Shown one piece after another: positions 1-12,548 of a stretch of 64,000 nt of DNA. Position numbers and translations under genes: made by a program. Positions within the stretch are counted from its first letter, which is position 1; each line of letters starts with the position of its first letter. The stretch is from Nemertoderma westbladi (Eukaryota; Xenacoelomorpha; Nemertodermatida; Nemertodermatidae), in contig JAUCBJ010002200.1 in NCBI GenBank assembly GCA_032718475.1, positions 1-64,000 on the forward strand, given 5' to 3'. The notes under the pieces are model-generated. The model did not search any database, was not told where the DNA came from, and was given only the letters and a program-made list of their open reading frames with translations.

Positions 1-1745
1 GCAAAGAATGGTAGAGCATTATCGAATCCTCGTTCTGTAATAAGTAGCAAAGAATGGTAGAGCGTTATCGAATCCTTGTTCTGTCTGTAATAAGTAGCAA
101 AGAATGGTAGAGCGTTATCGAATCCTCGTTCTGTAATAGGTAGCAAAGAATGGTAGAGCGTTATCGAATCCTCGTTCTGTAATAAGTAGCAAAGAATGGT
201 AGAGCGTTATCGAATCCTCGTTCTGTAAATAAGTAGCAAAGAATGGTAGAGCGTTATCGAATCCTCGTTCTGTAATAGGTAGCAAAGAATGGTAGAGCGT
301 TATCGAATCCTCGTTCTGTAATAAGTAGCAAAGAATGGTAGAGCGTTATCGAATCCTTGTTCTGTCTGTAATAAATAGCAAAGAATGGTAGAGCGTTATC
401 GAATCCTTGTTCTGTCTGTAATAAGTAGCAAAGAATGGTAGAGCGTTATTGAATCCTCATTCTGTAAATAAGTAGCAAAGAATGGTAGAGCGTTATCGAA
501 TCCTCGTTCTGTAAATAAGTAGCAAAGAATGGTAGAGCGTTATCGAATCCTCGTTCTGTAATAAGTAGCAAAGAATGGTAGAGCGTTATCGAATCCTCAT
601 TCTGTAATAAGTAGCAAAGAATGGTAGAGCATTATCGAATCCTCATTCTGTAACAAGTAGCAAAGAATGGTAGAGCGTTATCGAATCCTCGTTCTGTAAT
701 AAGTAGCAAAGAATGGTAGAGCGTTATCGAATCCTCGTTCTGTAATAAATAGAAAAGAATGGTAGAGCGTTATCGAATCATCATTCTGTAACAAGTAGCA
801 AAGAATGGTAGAGCGTTATCGAATCCTCGTTCTGTAATAAGTAGCAAAGAATGGTAGAGCGTTATCGAATCCTCGTTCTGTAATAAATAGCAAAGAATGG
901 TAGAGCGTTATCGAATCCTCGTTCTGTAATAAATAGCAAAGAATGGTAGAGCGTTATCGAATCCTCGTTCTGTAATAAATAGCAAAGAATGGTAGAGCGT
1001 TATCGAATCCTCGTTCTGTAATAAATAGCAAAGAATGGTAGAGCGTTATCGAATCCTCGTTCTGTAATAATCGTAACAAGTTGCAAAGAATGGTGGAGCG
1101 TTATCGAATCCTCGTTCTGTAAATAAGTAGCAAAGAATGGTAGAGCGTTATCGAATCCTCGTTCTGTAATAAATAGCAAAGAATGGTAGAGCGTTATCGA
1201 ATCCTCGTTCTGTAATAAGTGTAACAAGTAGCAAAGAATGGTAGAGCATTATCGAATCCTCGTTCTGTAATAAATAGCAAAGAATGGTAGAGCGTTATCG
1301 AATCCTCGTTCTGTAATAAATAGCAAAGAATGGTAGAGCGTTATCGAATCCTCGTTCTGTAATAAATAGCAAAGAATGGTAGAGCGTTATCGAATCCTCG
1401 TTCTGTAATAAGTGTAACAAGTAGCAAAGAATGGTAGAGCATTATCGAATCCTCGTTCTGTAATAAATAGCAAAGAATGGTAGAGCGTTATCGAATCCTC
1501 GTTCTGTAATAAATAGCAAAGAATGGTAGAGCGTTATCGAATCCTCGTTCTGTAATAAATAGCAAAGAATGGTAGAGCGTTATCGAATCCTCGTTCTGTA
1601 ATAATCGTAACAAGTTGCAAAGAATGGTAGAGCGTTATCGAATCCTCGTTCTGTAATAAATAGCAAAGAATGGTAGAGCGTTATCGAATCCTCATTCTGT
1701 AATAATCGTAACAAGTTGCAAAGAATGGTAGAGCGTTATCGAATC
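1..1745. repeat. 46-bp tandem satellite array
   Basis: A unit of about 46 bp (for example 1-46, next unit from 47) is repeated about 37 times. Occasional units are lengthened by 4 bp (CTGT duplication, e.g. 61-96) or by an added GTAACAAG-type segment (about 1068, 1220, 1410, 1607, 1709). The array enters from the left window edge and stops abruptly at 1745. Its core is AATGGTAGAGCGTTATCGAA followed by TCCTCGTTCTGTAATA. No coding capacity is credible: the short open frames are by-products of the repeat. Confidence 0.95.
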
Positions 1746-3414
1746 AAGACCTTTTCACTAACTTTTGATTTTCTACGAGTTTTCATAACCTTTGACTATT
1801 ATATATTTTTAGAGTATTTTTAGCATAACGAAACGACTAAAAATTGTGTATTTTTCTGTACATTTTGGACTATATTTTTTGATTATATTATTTTTGAGGC
1901 TATACTTTGGATCCTAACGGACCCAACGCACCCCTCACCCGGTTTCTCTATTTCCTCATCCCAGAGGTGTTTCTATGGTGTTACAGTACACTATTTTTAT
2001 ATGCCAGAAAAGAGCAATATACCATCTTGGGAAGAACAGTTTTTGCAATATCTTGAAAGGTTGTGGATGTCCGTAAATAACAAGTCATTGAAGGACCGTG
2101 TTCTAGTGGGAAATATTTTTATGACAGACGGGAACCAAAACAATAAGGGGAAAGAAAGCACTTCTTGGAACCTTTAGAGAATTCAAAGCCGTTTTAGGAG
2201 CTTATCGAGCGACGAGAAATCCATTACAAATTCAACAGGTGTTTTTCTAAGTCTGTTTATATTTTTAACTTTGCAACATTCCGACCTATAGGCCAAAGAA
2301 AAAAAGTGGTAGCCTACCATTTGATCCCTACTCACTCATTGTATAATATGTCAGCACAAACTTTTACAGCGGGTTTTTTGGAAGTTGGATAAACAAATAA
2401 CACTAAAAGCCATTGAAACGGGAAAATGAATTCGTTTATCTGTCATAATTCGCATGTAAATAATATATATATAACATTATAAAATAATATAATAATAAAA
2501 TTACTTAAAACATAAATTAATACATCTCTAACTAATGAAATGAAATATATAAAGTGTTCGCGAGCGTTAACTATCAAACTCTAAAATACCTGCACTAACC
2601 TTTAGCGAAGTTGCGCAAATCCGGAACAAGAAGTTGCAATACCTGAGATTCTCTATCATACATGAAATTTATAGTAGATGGATCCACAGGGAATATCCCC
2701 TGCGTTCCCGATTTAACTATGAAGTAATGAGTTCGTTCGTCTATTCCAACTTTCACTTTTACATCCAGGGCAGTAATTTTTGCTATAAAATAATAAAATT
2801 GTGTGTCATCCTTTACGGATGAGAATAAAATGTTCTACTTTCTCGAAATACTACTAACAGTAGGTTATAGAAAACATAATGCCTCCTCCATAACGAAACT
2901 TCTAGTTGGTATAAAAATAGATTAAAAATATAATTTTTTATCGTTTAATATTATCCTGAAATTATTATTAATAGTTCATAGGTGTTGACAATTTCAACAA
3001 TTTAACATGGACCAAGTTAAACAATATTTAAGTTAGTTGAAAAAAATATATACGCGAGATTTTCATGCGAAATAGGTTTGAGAGATCAATATAGATTGTA
3101 CTTATAACTAACATAACCTACATTACACATCACTAACCAATAAAGTTTGTCCCCGGATCAGCCCCTGGATATTCCAGGACATCGACTATTTCAACATCAT
3201 CACGCTTTTCTATCCTTTTAATGACCATCAATAACCTTTTTCGTGATACAATCTCCTTTTCTTCCTCCATATTAATCACTAGAAAGGCGTTTCTCGTTAT
3301 TCACTGAACGAAAATATTTACACTAATTAATTTAACCACCTGGACCTGACCATCTGTCTGTATATACGGAGCACTATCAAGGTGATAATTAGTCAAGATA
3401 CAACCGATTATGGT
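1746..3414. other. AT-rich intergenic DNA, no gene seen
   Basis: AT-rich sequence with scattered short frames, none with recognisable protein similarity, codon bias or conserved motifs. No RNA gene or repeat was recognised. Confidence 0.6.
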
Positions 3415-3820
3415 AAATTATAAATGAATTGTTGTGTGGGTGGGTGACGGTGAATTAAATATTTTTCTCTATAATATGTTATAGTACATTATGATAATGC
3501 TTTCCATAGCGAAAAATATTAACCGACCCCATTGGGCTCGAACCCGATACCTAGGTTTCATCATCAGGTCATAATACAACTGAGCTACTACGACAGATGT
3601 AAGATTTATTCGCTATGGAGTGGGCTAGTATATTTAGGCCTTTTACAGTCACTCATAGGAAAGTACAACGTTATTCCCGTGCTCTACCAAAAATGGCAAC
3701 CTTGCAAGAATAACTATATTCAGTGTTGTAGAAACGAAACCACTGATACCCCGTATGCCGGCCATGCTGTTAAATAATTATAAATGAACTGTTGTGTGGG
3801 GTGGGTGACGGCGAATTAAT
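3415..3820 (-). repeat. tRNA-derived SINE-like relic flanked by about 40-bp direct repeats
   Basis: Read on the minus strand, 3594-3524 resembles a tRNA: an A-box-like TAGTAGCTCAGTTG near its start and a B-box GGGTTCGAGCCC at 3545-3534, spaced as in a tRNA. The acceptor and D stems do not pair, so it is not a working tRNA gene. Inverted arms (CCATAGCGAA at about 3504-3513, TTCGCTATGG at about 3608-3617) surround it. Near-identical segments at about 3415-3458 and 3776-3820 (ATAAATGAAYTGTTGTGTGG and on) flank the whole. Read as a tRNA-derived SINE or a composite repeat; family unknown. Confidence 0.5.
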
Positions 3821-5500
3821 TTATTAATAAATTAAATCGACTGTGATTATGGTAAATAAGCAAAAACAATTCCCAATGGTAATCATTAAGTTCGCGAGTT
3901 GTGCGAAGGTAGTCCGTGTATGTGGCACGACGAACGAGATAGTGAGTTGCATCTGTGAGAAATACAAACAGATCGCAGATCTCCTGAAGGTCACATATAT
4001 TCATATAAAAGCACTAAGTAAAGTTATTGGTAAACGTGAGAACCGATGGCCAAACCGTGGATTAATCTCTCTCTTGGCTGTTACCTGCATTGCAGGTCGT
4101 TGAACACACTTCACTTTAGTACTGACACATTCTGGTGCAACCAAATCAAAGGATAGTCAAGAAATATACTTAACTTTTCACTATATATACCTAGGGATCC
4201 CGTTCCAAAAATGTCGGGATCGGTTTTTTGATTTTGGCAGCGGCTAATTTTAAAATATAACAACCAGTATTGTCACAACAAGAGATTGAATCAATTCTCA
4301 AATATAAAAAATCAAATCAGTCTAAAAATGACAGTACTAAATGTTATTACACCAATATATTTTAAGATATATGTTGATGTGCAAGAATAATAATATCAGT
4401 TATCAATAATTTGCTAATATAAAACGTTATGAAAATAATATTGAAATATTTTGTGCTTGTTACAGGTCTAAAGTGCAGAGTTAAATGTTCGGTGACGAGA
4501 AATACCATCAACCATCATACTACTGTTGTAGTGACATACATTCATTAAGTTAGGCAATAATTGGCTAAAGTATAACAAGAATATTTGATAAAAATGTGAT
4601 TTGTAAATGTCATTTACAGATAACCTTCGATTCAGATGGCGTATCAATGGAAAGTGTTTTAGTGATAGACAAAAGGCATTGTAGAGTGTCTCTAGTGAAA
4701 AAATAGTTGGATGTACGATAGAACATGTCGACTTAATAAATGCACTATTAGATACCTGAGGTCAACCCCCTATCCCAAACCGTATCAATATCATGACAAC
4801 AGTGACGTGAGCGCGAGAATTCCTCCTTAAATGCACTATTTAAACATGTTTGTAAAGTTGCACTTTGGAATACGCTACTGATGAGTGTGGTTTATTACAC
4901 GAACGAACGTAGAGAGGGCAAGCAAATAAAACCGCGCGGATCTCAACACTTTACTGTACTTTACAAGAAGTATGTTCGTCATTTAATTCCAAAATAATAC
5001 GACAACTGTTACAACCTTAGTGTTTTTAGTGTAACCTAGGAGACAGTATTGCAATTATATGTTTCAGGTTCAATTGTTTCTTTCATTGATATGTAACATT
5101 TATTAATCTGCAGTTACATTGTGCCACCATGGCTTTGGTGCCACATAACAACTCTTTGGTAATACTAAACGAGTAAAAGTAATGTAAAACTATTTTGGAT
5201 TAATACAAAATTACAGTATTACAACGGTTAGCTTCAGAGCATAAAATATTTAAAATGTGATCTCTCGTTTCATATGATTTTAATCATAATAGTTAAAATA
5301 AAAATTATTATAACCTGATAACAATTATTCGACCTAGAGTTTATGAGTTTTTCAATATTTATAATTTTCAGATTGCAGTGACGTGCTTCGTGTCTTACAG
5401 TTACATACAAATGAGTTCCTCCAATATTCCGTTGAGAAATCAACAATCATCGATACTCCATAAATATTATTCTCAATAATAACAATAATATGATACAGGA
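3821..5500. other. intergenic DNA, no gene seen
   Basis: AT-rich, with no supported coding region. The small frames at 3816-4103 overlap on both strands without similarity. An isolated CTGATGA with a short hairpin lies at 4878 but lacks the rest of a ribozyme core. Confidence 0.55.
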
Positions 5501-8500
5501 TAGTGGGGCGGGGGGGGGGGGGGGTGAATGGTGGGAGTCGAGAGTGAGAGTGGAGGGTGAGAGTGAAGGGTGGGAGAAGAGGGTGGGGGTGGAGGGTGAT
5601 GTGGTGGAGGGTGGGGGTGGAGGGTGAGAGTGGAGGGTCGGAGTGGAGGTGGGGGTGGAGGGTGAGAGTGGAGGGTGGGAGTGGAGGGTAAGAGGGGTGG
5701 GAGAAGGGGGGGGGGGGGTGGAGGGTGGGAGTGGAGAGTGAGAGTGGAGGGTGAGAGTGAAGGGTGGGAGAAGAGGGTGGGGGTGGAGGGTGATGTGGTG
5801 GAGGTTGGGGGTGGAGGGTGAGAGTGGAGGGTCGGAGTGGAGGTGTTGGTGGAGGGTGGGAGTGGAGGGTGGGAGTGGAGGGTAAGAGGGGTGGGAGAAG
5901 GGGGGGGGGGTGGAGGGTGGGAGTGGAGGGTGAGTGTGGGGGGTCGGAGTGGAGGGTGGGTGTGAAGGGTGGGAGTGGAGGGTAGGGGTGAAGGGTGTGA
6001 GTGGAGGGTGAGAGTGTATGATGATGGTTGTGGTGGAGGGTGGGGGTGGAGGGTGAGAGTGGAGGGTCGGAGTGGAGGGTGTGAGTGGAGGGTGAGAGTG
6101 TAGGGTGGTGGTTGTGGTGGGGGTTGGGGGTGGAGGGTGAGAGTGGAGGGTCGGAGTGGAGGGTGGGTGTGAAGGGTGGGAGTGGAGGGTAGGGGTGAAG
6201 GGTGTGAGTGGAGGGTGAGAGTGTATGATGATGGTTGTGGTGGAGGGTGGGGGTGGAGGGTGAGAGTGGAGGGTCGGAGTGGAGGGTGTGAGTGGAGGGT
6301 GAGAGTGTAGGGTGGTGGTTGTGGTGGGGGTTGGGGGTGGAGGGTGATTGTGGAGGGTCGGAGTGCAGGGTGGGGGTGGAGGGTGGGAGTGGAGGGTGAG
6401 TGTGGAGGTTGATAGTGGAGGGTGGGGGTTGGGGGTGGAGGGTGAGAGTGGAGGGTCGGAGTGGAGGGTGGGTGTGAAGGGTGGGAGTGGAGGGTAGGGG
6501 TGAAGGGTGTGAGTGGAGGGTGAGAGTGTATGATGCTGGTTGTGGTGGAGGGTGGGGGTGGAGGGTGAGAGTGGAGGGTCGGAGTGGATTGTGTGAGTGG
6601 AGGGTGAGAGTGTAGGGTGGTGGTTGTGGTGGGGGTTGTGGGTGGAGGGTGATTGTGGAGGGTCGGAGTGCAGGGTGGGGGTGGAGGGTGGGAGTGGAGG
6701 GTGAGTGTGGAGGTTGATAGTGGAGGGTGGGGGTTGGGGGTGGAGGGTGAGAGTGGAGGGTCGGAGTGGAGGGTGAGATGGAGGGTCGGAGTGGAGGGTG
6801 TGAGTGGAGGGTGAGAGTGTAGGGTGGTGGTTGTGGTGGGGGTTGGGGGTGGAGGTTGATTGTGGAGGGTCGGAGTGCAGGGTGGGGGTGGAGGGTGGGA
6901 GTGGAGGGTGAGTGTGGAGGTTGATAGTTGAGGGTGGGGGTTGGGGGTGGAGGGTGAGAGTGGAGGGTCGGAGTGGAGGGTGGGTGTGGAGGGTCGGAGT
7001 GGAGGGTGGGTGTGGAGGGTCGGAGTGCAGGGTGGGGGTGGAGGGTGGGAGTAGAGGGTGAGTGTGGAGGTTGATAGTTGAGGGTGGGGGTGGGGGTTGG
7101 GGGTGGAGGGTGAGAGTGGAGGGTCGGAGTGGAGGGTGTGAGTGGAGGGTGAGAGTGTAGGGTGGTGGTTGTGGTGGGGGTTGGGGTGGAGGGTGATTGT
7201 GGAGGGTCGGAGTGCAGGGTGGGGGTGGAGGGTGGGAGTGGAGGGTGAGTGTGGAGGTTGATAGTTGAGGGTGGGGGTGAGGGTTGGGGGTGGATGGTGA
7301 GAGTGGAGGGTCGGTGTGGAGGGTGGGTGTGGAGGGTGGGTGTGGAGGGTGGGAGTGGAGGGTGGGTGTGAAGGGTGGGAGTGGAGGGTAGGGGTTAAGG
7401 GTGTGAGTGGAGGGTGAGAGTGTATGATGCTGGTTGTGGTGGAGGGTGGGGGTGGAGGGTGAGAGTGGAGGGTCGGAGTGGAGGGTGTGAGTGGAGGGTG
7501 AGAGTGTAGGGTGGTGGTTGTGGTGGGGGTTGGGGGTGGAGGGTGATTGTGGAGGGTCGGAGTGGAGGGTGAGTGTGGAGGTTGATAGTTGAGGGTGGGG
7601 GTTGGGGGTGGAGGGTGAGAGTGGAGGGTCGGAGTGGAGGGTGGGTGTGGAGGGTGGGTGTGGAGGGTGGGTGTGGAGGGTGGGAGTGGAGGGTGGGTGT
7701 GAAGGGTGGGAGTGGAGGGTGAGAGTGTATGATGGTGGTTGTGGTGGTTGTGGTGGTTGTGGTGGAGGGTGGGGGTGGAGGGTCGGAGTGCAGGGTGGGG
7801 GTGGGGGTGGGGTAGGGGTGATGTGGAGGTGATGGAGGGTGGGGATGGGGGTTGGGGGTGGAGGGTGTTGTGAGGTGGATGGGTGGGGGTGGGGGTGAGT
7901 GGGGGTGGTGTGGGGTGTGTGAGGTGTAGTGGGGTGGGGGTGGGGGGTGGGGTGGAGGGTGAGAGTGGAGGGTCGGAGTGGAGGGTGGGTGTGGAGGGTG
8001 GGTGTGGAGGGTGGGTGTGGAGGGTGGGGAGTGGAGGGTGGGTGTGAAGGGTGGGAGTGGAGGGTGAGAGTGTATGATGGTGGTTGTGGTGGTTGTGGTG
8101 GAGGGTGGGGGTGGGGGGGGGGGGGGGGGGTGAGTGTGAAGGGTCGGAGTGGAGGGTGTGAGTGGAGGGTGAGAGTGTAGGGTGGTAGTTGTGGTGGAGG
8201 TTGGGGGAGGAGGGTGAGAGTGGAGGGTCGGAGTGGAGGGTGGGTGTGAAGGGTGGGAGTGCAGGCTGTGAGTGGGGGGTGCGAGTGTAGGGTGGTGGTT
8301 GTGGTGGAGGGTGGGGGTTGGGTGTGGAGCGTGACAGTGGAGGGTGTGGGTTGGGGGTGGAGGTTGAGAGTGGAGGGTGGGAGTACTCGGAGTGGAGGGT
8401 GGGAGAGGCGGGTGGGGTGGGGTAGGGGTTAGGAGTGGAAGTGGAGGATGGGAGTGGAGGGTGGGTGTGGAGGGTGGGAGTGGAGGGTGAGAATGGAGGG

Positions 8501-9205
8501 TAGGAGTGGAGGGTAGGAGTGGAGGGTAGGAGTGGAGGGTAGGAGTGGAGGGTAGGAGTGGAGGGTGGGTGTGGAGGGTGGGAATGGAGGGTGGGTGTGG
8601 AGGGTGGAAGTGGAGGATGAGAATGGAGGGTAGGAGTGGAGGGTAGGAGTGGAGGGTAGGAGTGGAGGGTAGGAGTGGAGGGTAGGAGTGGAGGGTAGGA
8701 GTGGAGGGTAGGAGTGGAGGGTGGGTGTGGAGGGTGGGAGTGGAGGGTGGGTGTGGAGGGTGGAAGTGGAGGATGAGAATGGAGGGTAGGCGTGGAGGGT
8801 AGGAGTGGAGGGTAGGAGTGGAGGGTAGGAGTGGAGGGTAGGAGTGGAGGGTGAGAGTGGAGGGTGGGAGTGGCGGGTGGGGTGAGGTGGGGGTTAGGAG
8901 TGGAAGTGGAGGATGGGAGTGGAGGGTGAGAGTGGAGGGTAGGTGTGGAGGGTGGAAGTGGAGGGTGGGTGTGGAGGGTGGGTGTGGAGGGTGAGTGTGG
9001 AGGGTGAGAGTGGAGGGTGGGGGTTGGGGGTGGAGGTTGAGAGTGGAGGGTTGGTGTGGAGGGGGGGGGTGGAGGGGGGGAGTTGAGGGTGGGAGTGGGG
9101 GGTGGGAGTGGAGGGTGGGTGGGTGTGGAGCGTGGGAGTGGAGTTTGGTATGGAGGGATGGGAGTGGAGGGTGGGAGTGGAGCGTGGGTGGGGTGGGGAG
9201 GTGTC
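5501..9205. repeat. G-rich (GGAGGGTGNGAGT)n minisatellite
   Basis: About 3.7 kb of degenerate 12-13-bp repeats (GTGGAGGGTGGGAGTGGAGG type), almost free of C on the plus strand, with pure G runs at about 5505-5523, 5707-5718 and 8107-8130. Longer blocks recur inside it, for example the TGGTTGTGGTGGAGGGTGG segment every few hundred bases. The strand is purine-biased with dense GGG triplets, so it could form G-quadruplex or triplex DNA. Frames through it are Gly/Trp/Val low-complexity artefacts. Confidence 0.95.
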
Positions 9206-9328
9206 AGGACGGTAGTAAAAAGTAGAGGGCATTAAAAAGATTTGTCCGAAGGTGGCAGGATGTCATGTTTCGCTACAAACATGGTCTCTTACAATCGTTC
9301 AACAGTCCTGGAGTAAATTGCGGAGTAA
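9206..9328 (-). other. POLR3F 3' untranslated start; no poly(A) signal seen
   Basis: Only about 120 bp of unique sequence separate the POLR3F stop codon from the G-rich array. On the minus strand no AATAAA is visible here, so the transcript either uses a variant signal or runs into the C-rich side of the array. Confidence 0.45.
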
Positions 9329-9583
9329 CTACAAATTCAGCCAGTCCGTCATATAGACGCAGGTTTCCGGACTGACCTCCCCCCCTGGGTAACAGTTCCG
9401 GTGCACTGGACAGATACCGCAAGGAGTCCGCATCAACCCAGTAGATGGAAGTAAACTGTCTACCGCCCGGTAGAACTTACACTCAGCGGCCGGTCTACTA
9501 GAGGCCTGGATTGTAGACTCAACTTTACCGTCGTATATCAACGTTTGTAATATTTTCTCGATGTCGTCAACTTTCAAGGCGAC
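9329..9583 (-). CDS. POLR3F: POLR3F exon 5, C-terminus with Fe-S cysteines (residues 243-326)
   Basis: Acceptor TTTACAG at 9586-9584, then VALKVDDIEKILQTLIYDGK (family ELSMEDIETILNTLIYDGK), then KFYRAVDSLLPSTGLMRTPC and GICPVHRNC, a Gly-Gly turn, and CVYMTDWLNL before TAG at 9331-9329. The cysteine pattern CxxC...C...C at the end is that of the RPC39 4Fe-4S site, and all four are present. The family's 'APCGLCPVFDDC...NCIYMTEWLEF' matches residue for residue in spacing. Confidence 0.95.
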   Translation of the reverse strand, partial: VALKVDDIEKILQTLIYDGKVESTIQASSRPAAECKFYRAVDSLLPSTGLMRTPCGICPVHRNCYPGGEVSPETCVYMTDWLNL

Positions 9584-10164
9584 CTGTAAATATTTATAAA
9601 TAATTATGACGTCATTCATGGAACAGATAAATAAGATATGGAAGAATATCAATTTATAGTTTAGTTGTATTTTATACTGGAAGCAAAACAAAGGTACCCT
9701 ACCCATTAATTAAAGAAATTGCATTTATGATAATCGTTTAGTATATCCCACATATTATCCCACATGGGTAAAATTATAAAATATTGTAGTAAATCAAATA
9801 TTACAGTAGAATACACAGTGGAATACAAAGTAGAATTATGCTAGAGTTTCTATGTAAATACTGGGTTGATCTAAATATAAAACGCATAAAATTATTACTG
9901 AAAACAATTACTGATATGATAGTTGTAACAAATCTTCATATAAAATTAAGAAAAAAGGTACAATGCAGTGCTAAATAGTATGTTGATATGTAGTAGAAAT
10001 TGTATTTTTAAAATGTATATAACTCGATATTATAACTGTCACATACTTATGTTGGTTTGGTATGTTTGTGTTGGTGTTAGGTGATTATAGGGTAGAGCTG
10101 AGTTAGGAAGGGATTTGCTAATCCATTCGATATGGTTAGGTAGGAATGGTGGCTATTTATTTAC
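9584..10164 (-). other. POLR3F: POLR3F intron 4
   Basis: 581 bp, GT-AG, AT-rich. Nothing else was recognised inside; the splice-site duplications seen around exon 3 are absent here. Confidence 0.85.
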
Positions 10165-10339
10165 CTTACTTATTCCCAGTTCCGTTATATACTTTTGAAC
10201 TTGCAACAAGGATGCATATTGCATATTCCTCTTTGCAATTGGATTCTCCACATTAGTAGCGCCATCTGCCTTCTCTTTGAGGAATCTGTAACATTGTTGA
10301 TTGAGGACGTCGACAAATTCTGATTCGAATCCATCAGCA
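10165..10339 (-). CDS. POLR3F: POLR3F exon 4 (residues 184-242)
   Basis: Preceded by GTTTTAG (AG at 10341-10340) and followed by AAG|GTAAAT (donor at 10164). The first base completes the split Ser codon from exon 3, giving WYS then ADGFESEFVDVLNQQCYRF, which aligns directly with the family's WYS-DQDFESEFVEVLNQQCFKF. It ends with QKYITELGISK (family VWKYICELGISK). 175 nt: one base plus 58 codons. This phase and sequence match across a 30-kb intron is what identifies the true exon 3 donor. Confidence 0.93.
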
Positions 10340-10534
10340 CTAAAACAAACGCGGTTGTGACTGTATCTTACGGTACAATAAATAAACTCATTGCGTTGGT
10401 GGTGTGAGTAGTAGTGGGCGTTAGTGATGCAACAGAGCTCCGGTTCCGGGCAAATTAATCCGGAGCCAAGCCGGAGCTAATGTTGTTGAAATTCTAAATA
10501 AAATAATAAGTTTTATTCTTAAATTGTTACTTTT

Positions 10535-10950
10535 TCGGCCCATGTGAATTATACCAGATTTCTGCTGTTATATTTCACTTTGCAGTTTACCCCATGTGAA
10601 GAATGACAGGTTTTCACCAAAACCACAGGTTTCATAGGGACTGATTCTAAACAAAACAATAAACGAATAAGTATCTATACAGGTTATAAGACAGAAAAAA
10701 GCGCTATACAACACTTAATAACGCCCATGTGAAGAATACCAGGATTTCAATTTTCGGTCGACTGTTTTATAGCGCTTATAACCTGTACATATACTAATTC
10801 GTTTATTGTTTTGGTTAGATTCAGCTCTTCTGTAGCCTGTGTTTTTGGTGAAAACTTGGTATTCTTCACATGGGGGTAACTGCAAAGTGAAATATAACGG
10901 CAGAATGTTTGGTATTCTTCACACGGGCGACTTTTTCGCTCGATTATGAT
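10535..10950. repeat. palindromic (foldback) element, copy 1
   Basis: The left arm, about 10535-10710, is the inverted complement of the right arm, about 10740-10950: CCCATGTGAAGAAT at 10591 against ATTCTTCACATGGG at 10860, shared AACAATAAACGAAT / ATTCGTTTATTGTT, and AAGCGCTATA / TATAGCGCTT near the centre. It encodes nothing credible. A relative sits at 43690-43990. It behaves like a MITE or foldback transposon; no target duplication was identified. Confidence 0.75.
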
Positions 10951-12548
10951 AGGGAAAAAAGTAATCAATAGTATCGCATTAATATTCCTTTTTTCCGGCG
11001 AAAAAAGTCAAATAAAATATTTTTGATAGAATTTCTTAACTTTTGTTACATGTGGTAATAGAGCATCGAAGTAGAAAAGGTTTGCACGTAATTTGATCAA
11101 AATCCATTCATACACTCAAAAGTTATTGCAACTTAGTGTCTGCGCGGCGTACTCCAAAACGGAACTCAATATCTAGTAGTGGTTTATGTTGTTAAGCGAC
11201 TCTCTAGTTACGTAATAAATATTCGAGAACACTAAATTATTTAACATTGAGTAATGCAGCATCAGGAGTTGAAGAGTACAATAATTAGAATCGCAGTAAC
11301 TATGGAAGCAATATAGTAAAATAATACAGTTTCATTTATTTTGTATCACTATATCGGTCTATCTTTTATTAAAGAATTGAGCAACAAAAATTACCAATTT
11401 AAGAATAAAATTACGTATTACATGGTAAAAAAACGTAGAACATTTTTTTTCAATATTCTCTCAACCCTTTATTAACCTCGGTGACGAGGACATAAATTAT
11501 GATTTAAAATATGAAAAAATATATTAATAAATAGAATGTTAATAAATTCGATCAATATATGTTTATTACAACAGTACATGAACATGATATAATATTTTGT
11601 AGCATCGAAAGGGCAATAGAACAGTTGTTAATTAGAACCACCGCAAAGTAAATGTTCATGCAATTCCAAATATGTAACATAGTCGTAATTTCGTTGTGGA
11701 ATAGCCAGAGCTATACTAACTTTGTATTTAATTTTTTTTTAGATATTCTGTCAAATCTTTATGAGATTGCATGAAATTTGCTTCAACCTTATAGTGATTT
11801 GTTGGTACTGTTAGGAAGTTGGCCGTGCACAGAGGGTCCTACGAAAAATACTACTAAAAGCTCAAAAAAGTAATAAAAAAGCAGAAAAAATGAACAAAAA
11901 AACACAAATAAGAAACAAAACTGTTCTTTTTAGTGTCGAGATAATTAAGGTATAATTTTTAAGTGTATTTGTGTATATCGCACCATGGCGCTACCGCTAA
12001 TGTTAGTTGGAGTATACTAGAAATTTAAAATCACAAAAAATTGAGAATATGACTGACTCACTTGCGTTGGTGCGAAACCATGCAACTTTCTAACTATCAT
12101 ATCTACCTACACAATACTAAACTGCCATATCTCAGACACAGATATTTTTCAACGAAATTCATATTATGTTACAAATTCAGATTGTGTACTTTTTAATGTA
12201 ATGGGGTTGGGGGGGGGGGGGGGGGGGGGGTGGTACGCAAATTTCACTTTTTAATGCACTGTAAGGGGGCGCAGGCAAACTTTTGCAGTAGAAAAAATGG
12301 CATGGTGATGTTGCGACGCCACTGTTTTGGTTAGAGTTAGCAGTTCTGTAAACTGCTCATTTCCCTTAATTGATAATTTAATCGAGAGATATTAATTCGC
12401 CGAGAAAGAATTTGCATCAAATTCGTTCTCATCAAATTCAAATTATTTAAAATTTAATTCTGGATTAGCCTCCGGTACTTAACAATATATTATCTGAATA
12501 TAATTATAAGACTGAATGATTACGTATAGGGAGCCCGATCCAACGATG
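10951..12548. other. AT-rich intronic DNA with a poly-G tract
   Basis: No gene seen. A pure G run of about 22 bp lies at 12209-12230. The stretch around 12145-12190 (CAACGAAATTCATATTATGT and on, CAGATTGTGTAC) resembles 58688-58705, suggesting another degenerate dispersed repeat. Confidence 0.5.

Noticed and set aside
3524-3594. Functional tRNA gene on the minus strand
   Set aside because: A and B boxes are recognisable, but acceptor and D stems do not pair.
4870-4910. CTGATGA followed by GTGT...ACAC and GAAC at 4878
   Set aside because: Stem II fits, but the GAAA box is GAAC and no UH cleavage site or stem I is present.
5501-9232. Gly/Trp/Val-rich and Pro/Thr/Ser-rich frames in the G-rich array
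   Set aside because: Low-complexity by-products of the minisatellite on either strand.
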